From Desmodus rotundus (taxonomy: Eukaryota > Chordata > Mammalia > Chiroptera > Phyllostomidae): DNA of 64,000 nucleotides. A program made the translations under genes and the position numbers. Shown one piece after another: positions 45,508 through 57,494 of the stretch. How positions within the stretch are numbered: the first letter of the stretch is position 1; every line of letters starts with the position of its first letter. The notes below the pieces were generated by a model. That model saw only the letters and a list, made by a program, of their open reading frames with translations. It was not told the DNA's origin and searched no databases. The stretch covers positions 57,055,242-57,119,241 of the forward strand of contig NC_071395.1 in the NCBI RefSeq assembly GCF_022682495.2, in the 5' to 3' direction.

Positions 45508-46806
45508 TGTTACAGAGCAGGCAGGGGGGTGGTTCACGATAAATTATTACAGAAAGGATCCCCCCTTTCTGTCTCTGGAGGTTCCTCCCCCCCATGCCCA
45601 CCTGCTAGGTTCGAAATGCCCGCCGCCAGAGGAAAGACGTCTCTCGATGCCAGAGACTGGTGAAAAGGAAAGGAATTGTTTATTTAAAAGTTATACAAAC
45701 TTAGAGTAATGACTTAATGTCTTCAATAAGATACTAAAGTCCTCTAGAATACCCACAGATGCACAGTCCTTCCCTCTCCCTGTGCCCAGTCCAGGGTACC
45801 GTGTCTCAGGAAAAGAAGTAGAAGTCCGTGGTTCAGGCTCCTGTCACCATCAGCTGTGTGGCTGCTGCAATCTCCAGTTAATCCAAAACCATGTGGCACC
45901 TTCTCATGGCCCACCAGCAAGAGTCCTTTCTCCCTTTTTCTTCTTGGCAAAGTCTCTCCTGCTGCCTAAGCTGTGTGGCAAAAAGAAGCACTCCAAAACC
46001 ACATGGTCCTCTCTACTCTCCTTCAGAACCTCGTGGTCCTCTTCCTTTCCTTCAGAACTGCATGGTCCTTCCTATTCACTCCAGAACCGTGTGGCCCCCC
46101 TATTTACTTCAGAACCTCGTGGTCCTCTCTCTTTCTCCTCAGAACCACATGGTCTTCTATTCACTCCAGAACCGTGTGGACCCCTATTTACTTCAGAACC
46201 TCATGGCCCTCTTCTTTTCCACTTCAGAACCGCGTGTCCTCTTCCTTTCCCTCAGAACCGCATGGTCCTCTCTCTCCTATGGCTGCCGCACCTAGGTTTA
46301 AATCCTAGTGCCCATCTTCCTTTGCAGCCCCATTTCTGACTCCTCCTACAGTCAGTTACACCTGCCAGCATCTCCCTATTCTTCCAACTTTACTGGGCTG
46401 CCATAGTAAGTCTGGGCAGGTGTGGCCCCATGGCATGGAGCCAATCATCTCCAAGCTCTCACACAGGCTCTGTAATCAGGGGGAGTTGCTTCCTAGTCCC
46501 ATCTTGGGTGGAATTCGCTCCCATCCCCCTGGCTCAAAGCAGGGGCACAGCTATTTAACATATCTATGAAACCAGTTAAATGTTATAGATATGTTAAATG
46601 ACCGTGCCAGGGGTTAGCTGCAAAGCTGTTGCTACCCAAAACAGCTCTGAATGTCCCTGTTCCATGTGTCCCATCCCCCCTGGCTCAGGCTTGTGGGGGT
46701 GAGGACATCCTATATATATTTTTCTAATATTTCCTGAACACCTTGAGCTCTGGACCCCATTACAAATCCCTTCTTGGGGCCCTCCTCTTGGCTGCACCCT
46801 GCTTCA
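45508..46806 (-). mobile_element. solo LTR, family 2, expanded form
   Basis: Antisense relative of the LTR at 15702-16583. The minus-strand 3' end matches at 45508 (tgttacagagc, versus tgttgcagaac in complement), and the 5' end near 46806 matches 'cttggctgcaccct'. It is 1.3 kb against 0.88 kb because of a tandem array (45990-46275). Possible 4-bp TSD gtat/atat, imperfect. Confidence 0.75.
45990..46275 (-). repeat. minisatellite of ~30-35-bp units inside the LTR
   Basis: About nine imperfect units, each with an 'agaacc-r-y-rtgg' core followed by a CT-rich linker ('ctcttcctttccttc', 'ctatttacttc'). On the plus strand it yields open frames rich in the same repeated peptide, which is a by-product of the repeat and not a gene. 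Confidence 0.85.
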
Positions 46807-47295
46807 ATATCATTACATAGATATAATTGATTAAATCATTGGCCATTGGCTTTAAACTCAATCTCAAGCTCATCTCCCCTTTCCCCTCCCTAGATTTTGG
46901 AAGGTGAGGCTGAAAGTTCTTACCCTCTACCCTCAGGACACCTGGGGTCCTTCATTAACATAACAAAGGTCACCTTTATGACTATCATTTCTTGGGAAAT
47001 TTCAAAAGTTTTAGGAGCTCTGTGCCAGGAACAAGAACTAAAGCCAAGTATATATTTGTTAATATAAATCACAATACCACAAGCTCTAATCCAAAAGGAA
47101 AACAATTTTTAAGTTACCTGTTAAAAGTTACAAACCTTTGTTCATCAAAATACGCCATGAAGTAAGTGAAAATTGTCACAAACTGTGAACAGCTATTTAT
47201 CAATACAATGTAGGCAACAGACAAAGAATCAACATACAGAATAGATATAGACCTGAATTAGTAAGAAAGAAACAAGCAACACAATTGTTAAAGAG

Positions 47296-48330
47296 TAAAA
47301 ATTCAATTGAGTAAATTTGAAGATCCAATTGGTTTTATTGAACAATTAATGAGTCACTATAGGAGACCATTTTGCGTGGCATGGGCCCAGCTCCCACTCA
47401 GAAAGGCCAGTGGAAAGTGAGGTCCCGTACACAGGACCCACGCCCACAGATAGGATCTCCCATGGGAAATCAGGCCTGCATTGTACCTAGGCTGCTTTGA
47501 GACTTGCTTTTTGCTAAAACTCCCCCACCCTGAATTGAGGCAGGAACTTTTACTGCATATCTTTAAAGTAACTTCCTAAAATCGATTCTAAACCTTCCAA
47601 GGACAAGTGTAACCAGTTCAACCACTTTTCCCTTTACATTTGTAAATATCCTTCCTTTTTGATGTAATTAGCAACAATCTCTCCTTTGTTTTCTGTAACC
47701 ACCTAAAGTAAACCTGTGCATAGTAAATGAGGACCGTCCTCAATGTAATGTGCCCAGAAGAGCAATAAAAGCCTGTCAACGTAAGGGTCAAGGGTCAAGG
47801 GTCGGGGTGCCATCCCTTTTCTTCCACAGGGCTCAGTAGTTGGTGTGAATTTGTCTCATCTCAGTCACAACGCGCCACGGACACTGCAGACCGGTGTCTG
47901 CATCCAATCACTAGATGGGATCATGAATCAGCATCCCATCTAGTGAGCAGAGAGGAGCCCCAAGAAGCTGTACAATGCGGACAATATGGAAGGTTTTATA
48001 GGCAGGATAAAAAAGTTATTAGCAGAACAGAGGACTGTTTCAGGCAAAGTTACCTTCCTCTAGGGAAAGGCAAGGATTTTATCAGGCAGGTTGCCTCAAC
48101 TTCTTTTGGGGGATAGAGAGAGTGCCCAAGTGACAGAATTTCAGACTGTATTGCTGGAGAAGGCTGAAACTGCATTGGTCAAATATTATATATCTAGGTT
48201 TGGTGTCATGGACTTTGCACAAGTGATGTCATTTTGGGCCTGTGATTCCCCTTTAACACAGCTTAATATGCTTACTGGTTCAAGTTCTTAATGCTTTTGT
48301 TTCCCCTCAACTACTTCCATAATTGTCAAA
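47296..48330. repeat. older LTR-like element interrupted by a younger LTR
   Basis: The left piece, 'gatccaattggttttattga' to 47357, and the right piece, from 47907 ('gatcatgaatcagcatccca', 'gagcagagaggagccccaag', 'ggttttataggcaggataaa'), read as one old LTR (antisense), with the family 1 LTR 47358-47906 inserted. Confidence 0.5.
47358..47906 (+). mobile_element. solo LTR, family 1
   Basis: 549 bp, close relative of 44277-44884. AATAAA at about 47762. Flanked by gtcac/atcac (one mismatch) as a 5-bp TSD. A short local triplication, (gggtcaa)n, lies near 47786-47803. Confidence 0.72.
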
Positions 48331-48976
48331 TATATTTTTTTCTGTCAGCATCTCTTGGAGTAGTATCCCTGCCTGCACACTTACCTGCTGCTATCAACAA
48401 GGAGACTTAGATCTGAGATTTAGAAATACAATTTACTATATTTTATTTTTTATCATCATGTCTGTGTGTGGGGACCAGTACTTCCATGACATGGGAAAGT
48501 GAGATTGCCAAGGAGAGACACTTGCCACGTCTCTTCAAAGCTCTACATAGGACTGTGCAAAGCTGCAGGGTAAGTGTGCTGAAGACTCCCCTGCAGAAGT
48601 CCAACACAAATGTGCATGTTAATTGTAAATTTAAACTCCCTCTTGCAGGGTAAGGGAGACATATCATAGATCACTTTGCTTTTTTCTTTAAGGAGCTGAT
48701 ATTACACTTACACACTCCAATGCTTACAACTCAAACAGCACAGGTAATTTTCATTTTGAAATTTTAAAATATTTATAATGTAATTTGCATGGCAAAAGGC
48801 TATGTGACAAACAAAATCTTGTATTTTAAGACAAACATTCTTTTAGTTCTGTTAAACTGCACATACAATTATGTTCCCCAGGCAACCAACTTTTGCTTAT
48901 AACTACAATTTAATTTCACATTAACAAAACAGTGAAAAGACAACTTTTATGAAGATCTAATTACAATAATAAATCA
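48331..48976. other. unassigned AT-rich sequence
   Basis: No gene or clear repeat recognised. Confidence 0.4.
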
Positions 48977-48982
48977 AATACT

Positions 48983-49552
48983 TGTGGGATGCCCCATCCC
49001 TTGGAGCTCTCCTGGCTGCCTCGGATGAAAATGAGTTGTCCTGAACACAATCTGTTGTTATGGCAGGAAAGGGGGTGGCCATTCCCTCTAGTGGAGAATG
49101 CCCCAGCCCTTCTCATAAATGGCTTTTATTGGGATAGTTATGCACAGGGGTATACAGTATGCATGCAAAGCTCATCAATCAATGTCTAAAGGCCATAGTT
49201 ACAGAAAACAGATATTATCTATAGATAACATTGAGGAAACACAGAGATCTGCCTTAGGTCAGGGTCTGTGAGATATGCTGATGCCAGAGGGTCATTAGGG
49301 CGTGGTTCATGAGATTAGGAGTTCACTCCCTTATGCTTTGAATTTAAACATCTGGTTTATATCAACAGGGCTATGCAGAGCAAAGCAAGCCTCAAGGGGT
49401 ATAATGCATTCTTTAGGCCTGATTTCCCACAGGAACCCTCAGTACTAGTATTGGGTCATGCCTACCTCCAGCATTCCAGGCCTGAAGACTTACAGGCAAG
49501 GCCTTGCTCACTCGGGGCTAGTTTCCAATACCATGCAAAGTGGTCCCCAACA
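48983..49552 (-). mobile_element. solo LTR, family 3
   Basis: 570 bp bounded by TGTGGG...CCAACA, with a perfect 6-bp TSD aatact (48977-48982 and 49553-49558). A 6-bp TSD fits betaretrovirus-like (class II) integration, which is inference. The minus-strand orientation is suggested by the polyadenylation-like 'ataaaagcc' on that strand near 49127. Confidence 0.75.
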
Positions 49553-49558
49553 AATACT

Positions 49559-50935
49559 TAATTAAAAAGAGATGTTTAATGTAATTTAAGATTACTCAGA
49601 GGTTGATTAGAAAGTCATATATTGTATTTATATTTGGGTGGAGGTTTCTATGAAATATTTAACATGCATACTTAAACATTAAAAAAAATTTATATTTGAA
49701 GTTACCTTGTATCTATGCTATTCCCCTGAATAAGACAAGAACCTCAGCTTGCTTTCATATCTTCTTCGCCTCTCTGTTTTGCCATCATCTGGGTTTTTAG
49801 TCCTATTGTTAAATTACACTCACAATCTGCTTCAAGAATCATTTTTACTCAGATTTTTACTTACTACATATTTTATAACCCGTACAAGTTTTACTTTCTT
49901 TGATTTTTTAAAATAAATTGCATTCATGACTATTTCCATCAGAGATATTCTAGAGATCAGAATCTATGTATATTTGTATTTTCATCTTCCAAGTGCCTTT
50001 GCTCCACTCACAGGTAAGTGCTAGATTAAAAGGTTATAGAATTCCAAATTCTAAATGATTTTACTTTAGAAATTTGAGAATATTGCTCCACATAGTCAAT
50101 CTAGGATCCATAACTGCTGATTAGAGTCTGAGGCTAGCCTCACCCTCTTTGCTTTGCCTGGAAGAGTGGAATTCTTAGTTACTCAGCACACATTCCCTCT
50201 CCTCTTTTATTTCCCACCAGAAACTTGATTTTGTGGCCCTATCTACATCTCACTCCACTCCTGAGGAGCAGAGAGGAGAGAAGGAAGAATCCTGTGTTTT
50301 GAACAGCTTCAACGAATCACTCATTCTGCTGTAGCATCTTCTATTACTTGTGGCAAGTAATAAATATATAAGTAATCTTTATTTCCTTCTTATATCCTGG
50401 TAGTTTTTAGGGTTTCCTGTTTTCCTTAGAGTTCTTAAGTTTCATCCAGGTTGTATTTTTTGTAGACACCCTCTTTCCACCCCCACACCCCAGTTATTAT
50501 GCTGAACACCTTATATTCTATTTAACCTGAAGACCCAGATCTTTTTCAGCCTGAATATGTTTTCTGCTGTATCTCTGTCCATATCTTGATATAATCCATT
50601 TGTAATTCTTTCCCCCTCTTCATTTTCTCTGTTTTTCTTTTTTCCACTGAGTCTTTACATACGATGGATTTTGGATCTTAGGGACGATGGATTTTGGATC
50701 TTAGGGAACATTACTGCATGCCTTCCAAGATTTTCACTCAATTTCTGATATTTTGATGACTTTTTCTACATATTTTCAATGTATTCCTTTGAAAATTATA
50801 TGTTTTATTGTTACTTTAAGGAATATTAAGAGATAAAGGGAGGTAATCATGTACTTAGTCTGCCATGTTATTTTTACTTCATAAATGTTAGTGCTATGTT
50901 GTTTTGCCAATATGGTTCATGATTTTCATATTTTT
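49559..50935. other. AT-rich intergenic sequence with a 23-bp tandem duplication
   Basis: 50662-50684 is repeated exactly at 50685-50707. Otherwise unique-looking, with possible old repeat debris and no coding sequence. Confidence 0.45.
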
Positions 50936-51693
50936 ATTTTGTATTGTTATTTTGATTGTGATAAAATTTATATAACATAAAATTTACCATTTTAAGTATA
51001 CAGTTCAGTTGCATTAACTATATTCACATCGTGCAACCATCACCATCTCTCTCCAGAAATTTTTCATTATTTCAAACTGAAACTCTGTACCCATTAAACA
51101 ATAAATCCTCATTTCCTTCTCCCTCCAAGTCCCTGCTAACCATTATTCTACTATTTGCGTATAAATCTGACTATTCTAAATACCTTATATAAGTGGAATT
51201 ATACAATATTTGTCTCTTGAGTCTCCTTAGTTTACTTATCATGCCTTCAAGATTCATCCATATTGTAGCATGTGTCAGAACTTCTTTCTATGGCTGAATA
51301 ATAACCCATTGTATGTAGAGACTACATTTTGTTTATCCACCAAGCCCTTCATTGATGCTTGGGTTATTTCTATATTTTGGCTACTGTGAGTAATGCCATT
51401 GTGTACACTGGTATACAAATACCTGTTTAAGAGCCTGCTTTTAATTCTTTTGGGTATATACCCAGAAGTGGAATTGCTGGATCATACAGTAATTCTATTT
51501 TTAATTGTCTCAGAAACCACCACACTATTTTCCACTGTGGTTGCATCATTTTACATTCCCACCAGCAAAGCACAAGGATTCCACTGTCTCCAGGTCTTCA
51601 TCAGCACTTGTTTTCTGTATGGCATTGTTTTGTTTCCACAGCAGCCACACTAATAGATGTGAACTGATATGCCATTATGATTTGTATTTTTAT

Positions 51694-51864
51694 TGTTATT
51701 TTTTAAAATCCTCACCTGAGGGAGAGAGGGAGAGAGGAAGAGGGAGGGAGGGGGAGAGAGATTGGTTGCTGCTTCCCATACATTCCAGGACCAGAATGAA
51801 CCTCGCAACATTTTTTTGGTGCATGAGAGGAAGCTCCAACCAACTGAGCCACCCAGCCAGAGCT
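51694..51864 (-). mobile_element. Ves-type SINE (variant head)
   Basis: Antisense: a GA-rich tract, 'attggttgctgcttcccata', then 'ccaaccaactgagccaccca' and 'gccagagc', the complement of a tRNA-like head. Inserted in the antisense L1. Confidence 0.8.
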
Positions 51865-51882
51865 TCCATTGAGACCTTAAGA

Positions 51883-52105
51883 AAAAAGATTTTATTTTTA
51901 TTTATTTTTATAGAGGGGGAAGGGAGGGAGAAAGAAAGGGAGAGAAACATAGCTGTCCAAGAGAAACGTTAATCCATTGCCTCTCTCAAGCCCCCAACCT
52001 AGGACCTGGTGGGCAACCCAGGCATGTGCCCTGACCCAGAATCAAACAGGTGACCTCAGTTTTGCAGGATGAGGACCAACCTAGTGAGCCACACCAGCCA
52101 GGGCT
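51883..52105 (-). mobile_element. Ves SINE
   Basis: Antisense: 'aaaaaagattttatttttat', a GA-rich middle, 'gcaacccaggcatgtgccct' and 'gtgagccacaccagccaggg'. It lies only about 18 bp from the preceding SINE in the same orientation. Confidence 0.88.
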
Positions 52106-52170
52106 CTCATTATGGTTTTGATTTGCATTTCTCTAATGGTTAGTGATGTGTATCTTTTATCAACACAAAA

Positions 52171-52826
52171 CAACTCATGTGTCCAATTTTAATCATTTTT
52201 TACTTTGAAATGATCTTATTGCAACATTGTAATCCCAGATTTCTTTTTCATATTTTCCAGGCATATTTAATCTCTTTATTTTCTACCTTCAAGTGCCCTT
52301 TAGAATTAGCTTTGCCTTTGTAAGCTGTAATGTTGAGTATTTTAAAAATCATTTATTTAACATATTGAGCTCATGTTATTTGGTATATGCGGTGGCAGTC
52401 ACGGGAATGCAGTTTCAAGAAGGGGATTGTAGTCGAAGCTGAAGACGAGCTTTACGATTACAATGAACCGTTTTAAAAGAATGAGTGTCACGAAAAGGGA
52501 CGTACCAGGTTTCTGTTATTGCTTTTACTTAATGTGAATGCCAGTTAAAAATATATCTTTTATAGGCCTCAAAATTTAGACATAATTTAGACAAAATTGT
52601 AACAGATTTGAACACTTCTCTTACCAAGAATAAGCACAAGAGAATGCGTAATGTTCCACATTTTAAAATACATTATCATTTTTTCCTCTTATCATCATTG
52701 TCATTATAATCGCGGATAAAAAGGGTGCATGAGAGGATAAGCGGTTAGAGCTGATGCGGCAAGATGTAGGTGAACCTTCCCGGGCTTCTGGCAGGGAGCA
52801 TTCCCCAGCCCTTATGCTATTGGCAC
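52171..52826. other. region upstream of the KRAB-ZNF promoter, with a CpG-bearing unassigned patch
   Basis: 52390-52515 stands out from AT-rich flanks with seven or more CpGs and no similarity I can name. The rest is AT-rich with no gene. Confidence 0.4.
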
Positions 52827-53250
52827 CTTGGTCACCCAGATGCCGCGACTGCATCTGGGAAATACAGTTCGAAAAGAAAAGCGCTGTGCTTCCAGCTGGG
52901 GACCCCGCGGCTCTCCGGCTCTCCGGTGCGCAGGCGCATTGACGCGCGGCGGCCCAGCGGTGAGAAATGTTCCTACTCTTCCGCTGGCCTCCAGTGAGGT
53001 TGGTAGCTTCGCGACCCGTCGCAGCGGCGCAGGGTACATATTGCCGGTGAGAGAGGGCCCAGGGTGTGCACTCCCTGCGGCCGGGCCAGAACCCGGAGTC
53101 CCAGGTCGGTGCGCTCTAGCTGCGGCGGCCTCAGCTGGCGAATGCGGCCCGGAGGCCGGAAGTTGGAGCTGCTGCCGCTTGCACCCTGGGCCGGGATCCC
53201 GGAGGAATGGCTGCAGGAAGGGATTGCAGCGAGCAGTGTCTTGTTTCGGG
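52827..53250 (+). promoter_or_regulatory. ZNF879: CpG-rich promoter and likely exon 1 of the KRAB-ZNF gene (ZNF879)
   Basis: A CpG island of about 400 bp. It holds a near-palindromic NRF1-type site, tgcgcaggcgca, at 52927-52938. A ZNF143/SBS-like word lies at 52851-52869 (minus-strand aactgtatttcccagatgc). No TATA box is evident. A strong donor, GCCG then GTGAGA at 53047, could end non-coding exon 1. Position, 1.5 kb before the start-codon exon, and orientation fit the ZNF879 promoter; the exact transcription start is inferred. Confidence 0.65.
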
Positions 53251-54529
53251 GTTCGTGAACCCTGTGGTAGTCTTCGGCTTGTAGTGTTTGTTGGTTCCCC
53301 CTATCCACCAGAGCATACATGTTATTTTAGATTTATCCGTTTTTGCAAACCTTGCTTGTTTGGCATCGTTTTCCTAGAATGATTTAACTAAACTATTTTG
53401 TTGTTGTTGTTATGTCCTTTTGCTCTATCTTTAAAGTTCATTTCTAGCCAGCGACGCTATTCCTTCTGAGTCTTGTATTTCAGGAGGTGGGAAAGGGAAG
53501 GTGGGTCGGTAATGGTTTATTTCACACAGGGAGCTATGATAACTCTTCTTCACAAGGGAAGCGCAGCTTCCAAGAGGAAGAGAACAGAGGAATTTTTGGT
53601 TAGCTATTTCTGAACAGGACATCAAGCTCTTCAGATGACACTTTAAGAATTATAATTGTTAGTGAAATAAGCCTTCAAACCCATAAGGATTTATTTGAGG
53701 ACATGCCTGGAAGCAAGACTCAGTGGATTGAGAAATGCTCCAAGAATAGCAGGCGTACAGTTCCTTGTATATTTTCGGAATCAAAGGAGAAAATGTAAGG
53801 CAGGTCACTAGGTTAAGCAGTCAGGAGAAGCAGAGCCGGGGAAATCTCGGGGACTGGATGAAAAGCAAGATGGAAAGATACCTGCGGAGCTCACGCTGGT
53901 GGACGTAGCCTGGTGACTTAGGACAGTCTCTGGAGGAGAGAAGATGGGGGCAGCAGGGTGACAACAGGGAGGTCCGAATTGAGCTCTGGGCTCAGGGCTC
54001 TTTTTGAAGGAGTTGGAAGCTCGAGTTCCTTTGACTGGGCAGAGAGGAGTCTTAGCTGCAGGAGGACAATGGGCAGGGTTCACCTACTGCGAAGGTTGAT
54101 GGGCCAGTTAGGAGTCACTGTGCAGACCGTCCTCAGGTTACTTGTGGTCCCTGGGCTTGTCAGGCCTGTGTAGCCCTCTTTTTGTTGTCATAATCACAGT
54201 TGTTATAGCTTGTAGTATCAAAGTGCAGATGTATGAAATATCTGTGTCATTTTTCATTGCTTTAACCCTTTGAGCCTGGGCTGACTGCCCTGTACTCTAT
54301 TAATGCATATTCAAATGATTCTCATCCCTTAGTTGGATTCGACTTTATTCACAAACCACTGGCTGGAAGGTAGCAGGCCTGTGACGGGGAGTTTGGGGCC
54401 ATGCTGAGGGCCTCTCTCTCTGGAGGTCCCCTCTGCAGGGGCTCCCTGTGTGGTGGTGGCAGTGGCCTGGCCTGAAGTGTGGGAGTGCTGACAGCGTGGA
54501 CAGCGTCACAGCTTCCTTCTTCCTTTCAG
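53251..54529 (+). other. ZNF879: KRAB-ZNF intron 1
   Basis: No coding exon visible. It ends in a good polypyrimidine tract and acceptor, 'tccttcttcctttcag', at 54529. Confidence 0.55.
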
Positions 54530-54564
54530 GTGCCTCCTGCAGCCGGGGCAGCGGGCAGGTGGAA

Positions 54565-54597
54565 ATGGCCACAGAGTTGCTTCCAGCCCAGGCTCAG
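54565..54597 (+). CDS. ZNF879: ZNF879 start-codon exon (11 codons)
   Basis: The exon runs 54530-54597 between a strong acceptor (tttcag) and donor (CAG then GTGAGT). The coding part starts at the ATG 54565 and reads MATELLPAQAQ, phase 0 at the donor. Short leader exons like this are usual in KRAB zinc-finger genes. The residues fit the N-terminus I recall for human ZNF879 (M-A-x-x-LLPA-x-x-Q) and splice directly to ESVTF of the KRAB-A exon. The ATG lies 35 nt inside the exon with no upstream ATG in it. Confidence 0.82.
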
Positions 54598-56670
54598 GTG
54601 AGTGAGGTTTCCTTCCTTGAACTGCCTTCTGGGTTCAGGGGTTCATGAACAAGCTCCACTTGTTGCTGAGCTTGTCTAGGCGGGAAGTCCCAGTCGGATC
54701 AGAGGGCCACAGGTGAGGGACTCAAGTAGGGAAGGTGTTTTTCTCACCTCACTGCCAGACTTACTGTCAGTTCTGTACTTAACAGTTAAGTCCTTGCTGA
54801 CTAGGAATTGAATGGGCCGCAGGTCCCATCCACGGTCACACCCAGAGCTCTGTGAGGGATCCAGGGTGTCTGTGCTTTGTGGAGAGTGAAGACATGGAAG
54901 AGTCAAATGATCCCCTCACAACATGAGGGATTTATGGAGGAAAGGCAGCGTCTTTGCCTTCCCAGTTAACCACAGCAGTAGCTGGTAAGGGTCCAGGTGA
55001 TTTTTCTAGGAGGATCCAGGAAAGAAGACCTCTATGAGTCAGCAGGTGTGGTCAGGGACACATGCCTCAGTGTTGGGCAGTTTCAGATTGACAAGCAGTA
55101 CTGGGCTCACGCAGGTGGAGAAAGGAGAGGAAAGAGGTGGCAGGTTGGAGGAAGTGAGCGAGCCTTCTCGGAGCAGGGAAGCATCCAGTCTGCAGCGATG
55201 TCTTCCCTTCTTTGCCCTTTCATGGCCCATGGGAAGTACTATACTTAAAAACATAATCTTTTTCCAACCCAGAAAACCTTTCAACAAAAGTAGAAGACAA
55301 AAAAAAAAACCTCACGGAGTGAGTGTTCGGCCAGAGTGTGATGTGCATCCCAGGTGATCTGCTAAAGAGATTGCAAGGATGGAAAGCTCCTTGAATGTAG
55401 ATGAGCGGGATTATCCAACCCAGGTTTGCGGTTTGGCACATTTGTCAGGTAACAAGTTAGGCCCATGTCCTCCAGGAAGCTGGAGCTTGGCACATTCCAA
55501 GAGATGGTTACCAGTCCTTGAGGACCCTTTCTTGAGTGGTGAGGCTTTTTTAGCCATTATTAAAAAGATTTACACACATTGGAAAGGACTGAGACAGCCC
55601 CTCATTTTTGTGTTTGCCCTTACAGGCCAGGGAACATTCCTGGCCTTGTGACCTCCTTCCTGGCTTTGGAGGACAGTAAAGAGAAAGCATGCTGTGACTT
55701 AACACTGACACCTTTAGAAATGTGTCCTAAGGAAGCAAGCTTTGTGCACTTTCCCGGTGACCTGCAGGGGTGCTCAAGCCGGCATTTTTAAACTAAAGTG
55801 GAAATAACCCAGTAGATTAGTTACGTGAACTGATTGATCTGTACAGTGAAATGAAGGACAGCGAATAAAATGTGCAGTGGAATAGTTACCTGTACGATCT
55901 TATGTCTTTGTTTAAATATAAAGCTGTTTTAGCATGTAAAAAGTCGGAAAGGACACACAGGAAGAAACTCGTTTCTGTGGTAGAAAGTTAACATTTCTTT
56001 ATTTTTTACCTATTGATCTTTGCTAAGTTGCTTTTAAAGAAAAAGATTCTTAGTAAGAAAAGAAAGGGGCCACTAGTTTAAAAGAGGTGAGTGGTCCAGG
56101 GAAGCTGGGGAGAGGTGGGCAAGAGCCTCCGGGTGGATGGGAGGGCTCCATCTATAGCCTTTGCACCGGGATCTGTTGGAGCATTTGTGCAGCCCATCGC
56201 CTGGGCCCTGTCCTGACAAAGCCATGCTTGGGTTTGTGGGTCGCCCATTTTCAGGGCCTCCCCTCACCCAGGACACAAAGATGGCCCAAGGTGGGGACAG
56301 TCCAGCACGCCTGTACTTCCTTGAGTGAGTCTGCTGAAGCCTCCTCCTAAAACCTGATGCTGACACCTCACCTGTAGAAGGAGAGTTTGGTCTCGATGAT
56401 TGTCCATTTCCACATCTGAAGGCCTGTGTCTCGGTCATTTTGGTTTGTTTAATGACTTCAAGTACTTGTCTTGTTTGGCGGCTATTCAGATTCTGAGGGC
56501 ACAGGGCTTCACACACAGAAGGTGCGTGATGGATACATGCTCAGGAACTGAGGGGGTCAGGAAGGGTTTGGCTTGACATGCTCAGGGCTCTGAGTGGTAG
56601 CAGGGTTACTGTTCAGTCATCCCCTTGTGGGGATGGTCCTGGGCGAGCAGAAGTGGCTTTGCTGTTATAG
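54598..56670 (+). other. ZNF879: KRAB-ZNF intron 2
   Basis: About 2.1 kb with no recognisable repeat or exon. It ends in acceptor 'tttgctgttatag'. The opposite-strand open frames here show no domain signature. Confidence 0.55.
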
Positions 56671-56990
<320 letters not shown>

Positions 56991-57398
56991 ACCTTGGTGT
57001 TCTCTCCAAGGAGGATGTTGAGGGCTCACCCAGGTTCAGTCTACCACTGTAGTACGTGGGCTTCGAGGGTGGCAGTTGCTATGCCTCTCAGCTCCTGCGA
57101 AGGTTTCAACATGATAGAGTTGGTGATGTTCCTCCTTTCTGTGCTTTTCCCGTCTCCTGTCCCCGACCTCTGTTCCCCATGACTCACAGGAGGTTCCAGC
57201 TTAGAGGAGTACACAGACAGAGCTCTTGCCTTTTTCCTGATTTCCCTGGGAGCCCAGGTTTAAGCCCCTCTCAGAACAAACCTCTCTCTTTCTTTGGATT
57301 GTCCTTTTGGCCCAAGACACTGGGGCTGGATCTACGGGCCAGGATGGCTGCTCTTGCCTATGCCATGGACTCACTGTCTTTTTCTTGCTCACACACAG

Positions 57399-57494
57399 GG
57401 ATTATGTTTTCCAAACCAAGGGTTATCTTCCAGTTACAGCAAGGGGAAGACCCCTGGATGGTGGGAAATGGACTTTCCTACGGTGCACGTCTAG
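57399..57494 (+). CDS. ZNF879: ZNF879 KRAB-B exon
   Basis: 96 bp, the usual KRAB-B exon length, between acceptor 'gctcacacacag' and donor GTGAGT. With the split Gly codon it reads GIMFSKPRVIFQLQQGEDPW, then MVGNGLSYGARLG. The PxxxxQLQQGEDPW core is canonical KRAB-B, and the order and tail (ARLG; TRLG in the human protein as I recall it) favour ZNF879 over the neighbouring ZNF354 family. Phase 1 at both ends. The next exon (linker plus C2H2 array) is not in the remaining 6.5 kb. Confidence 0.9.
   Translation, partial: GLCFPNQGLSSSYSKGKTPGWWEMDFPTVHV

Larger units (their letters stand above)
50940..52170 (-). repeat. L1 ORF2/3' fragment, antisense, with two SINEs inserted
   Basis: Classic antisense L1 order: 'aaatttaccattttaagtat' (3' UTR), 'tggctgaataataacccatt', 'gggtatatacccagaagtgg', 'attcccaccagcaaagcaca', then after the SINEs 'tttgatttgcatttctctaa'. 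Old L1M-type. Confidence 0.85.

Noticed and set aside
45782..46339. 185-codon plus-strand open frame with repetitive peptide (plus overlapping frames)
   Set aside because: Lies wholly inside the antisense LTR minisatellite. All three frames are open because the repeat lacks stops, so it is not a gene.
44277..47906. A provirus between the two family 1 LTRs (same orientation, about 2.5 kb apart)
   Set aside because: The interval contains an unrelated antisense LTR and no gag/pol/env. The flanks differ, so these are separate solo LTRs.
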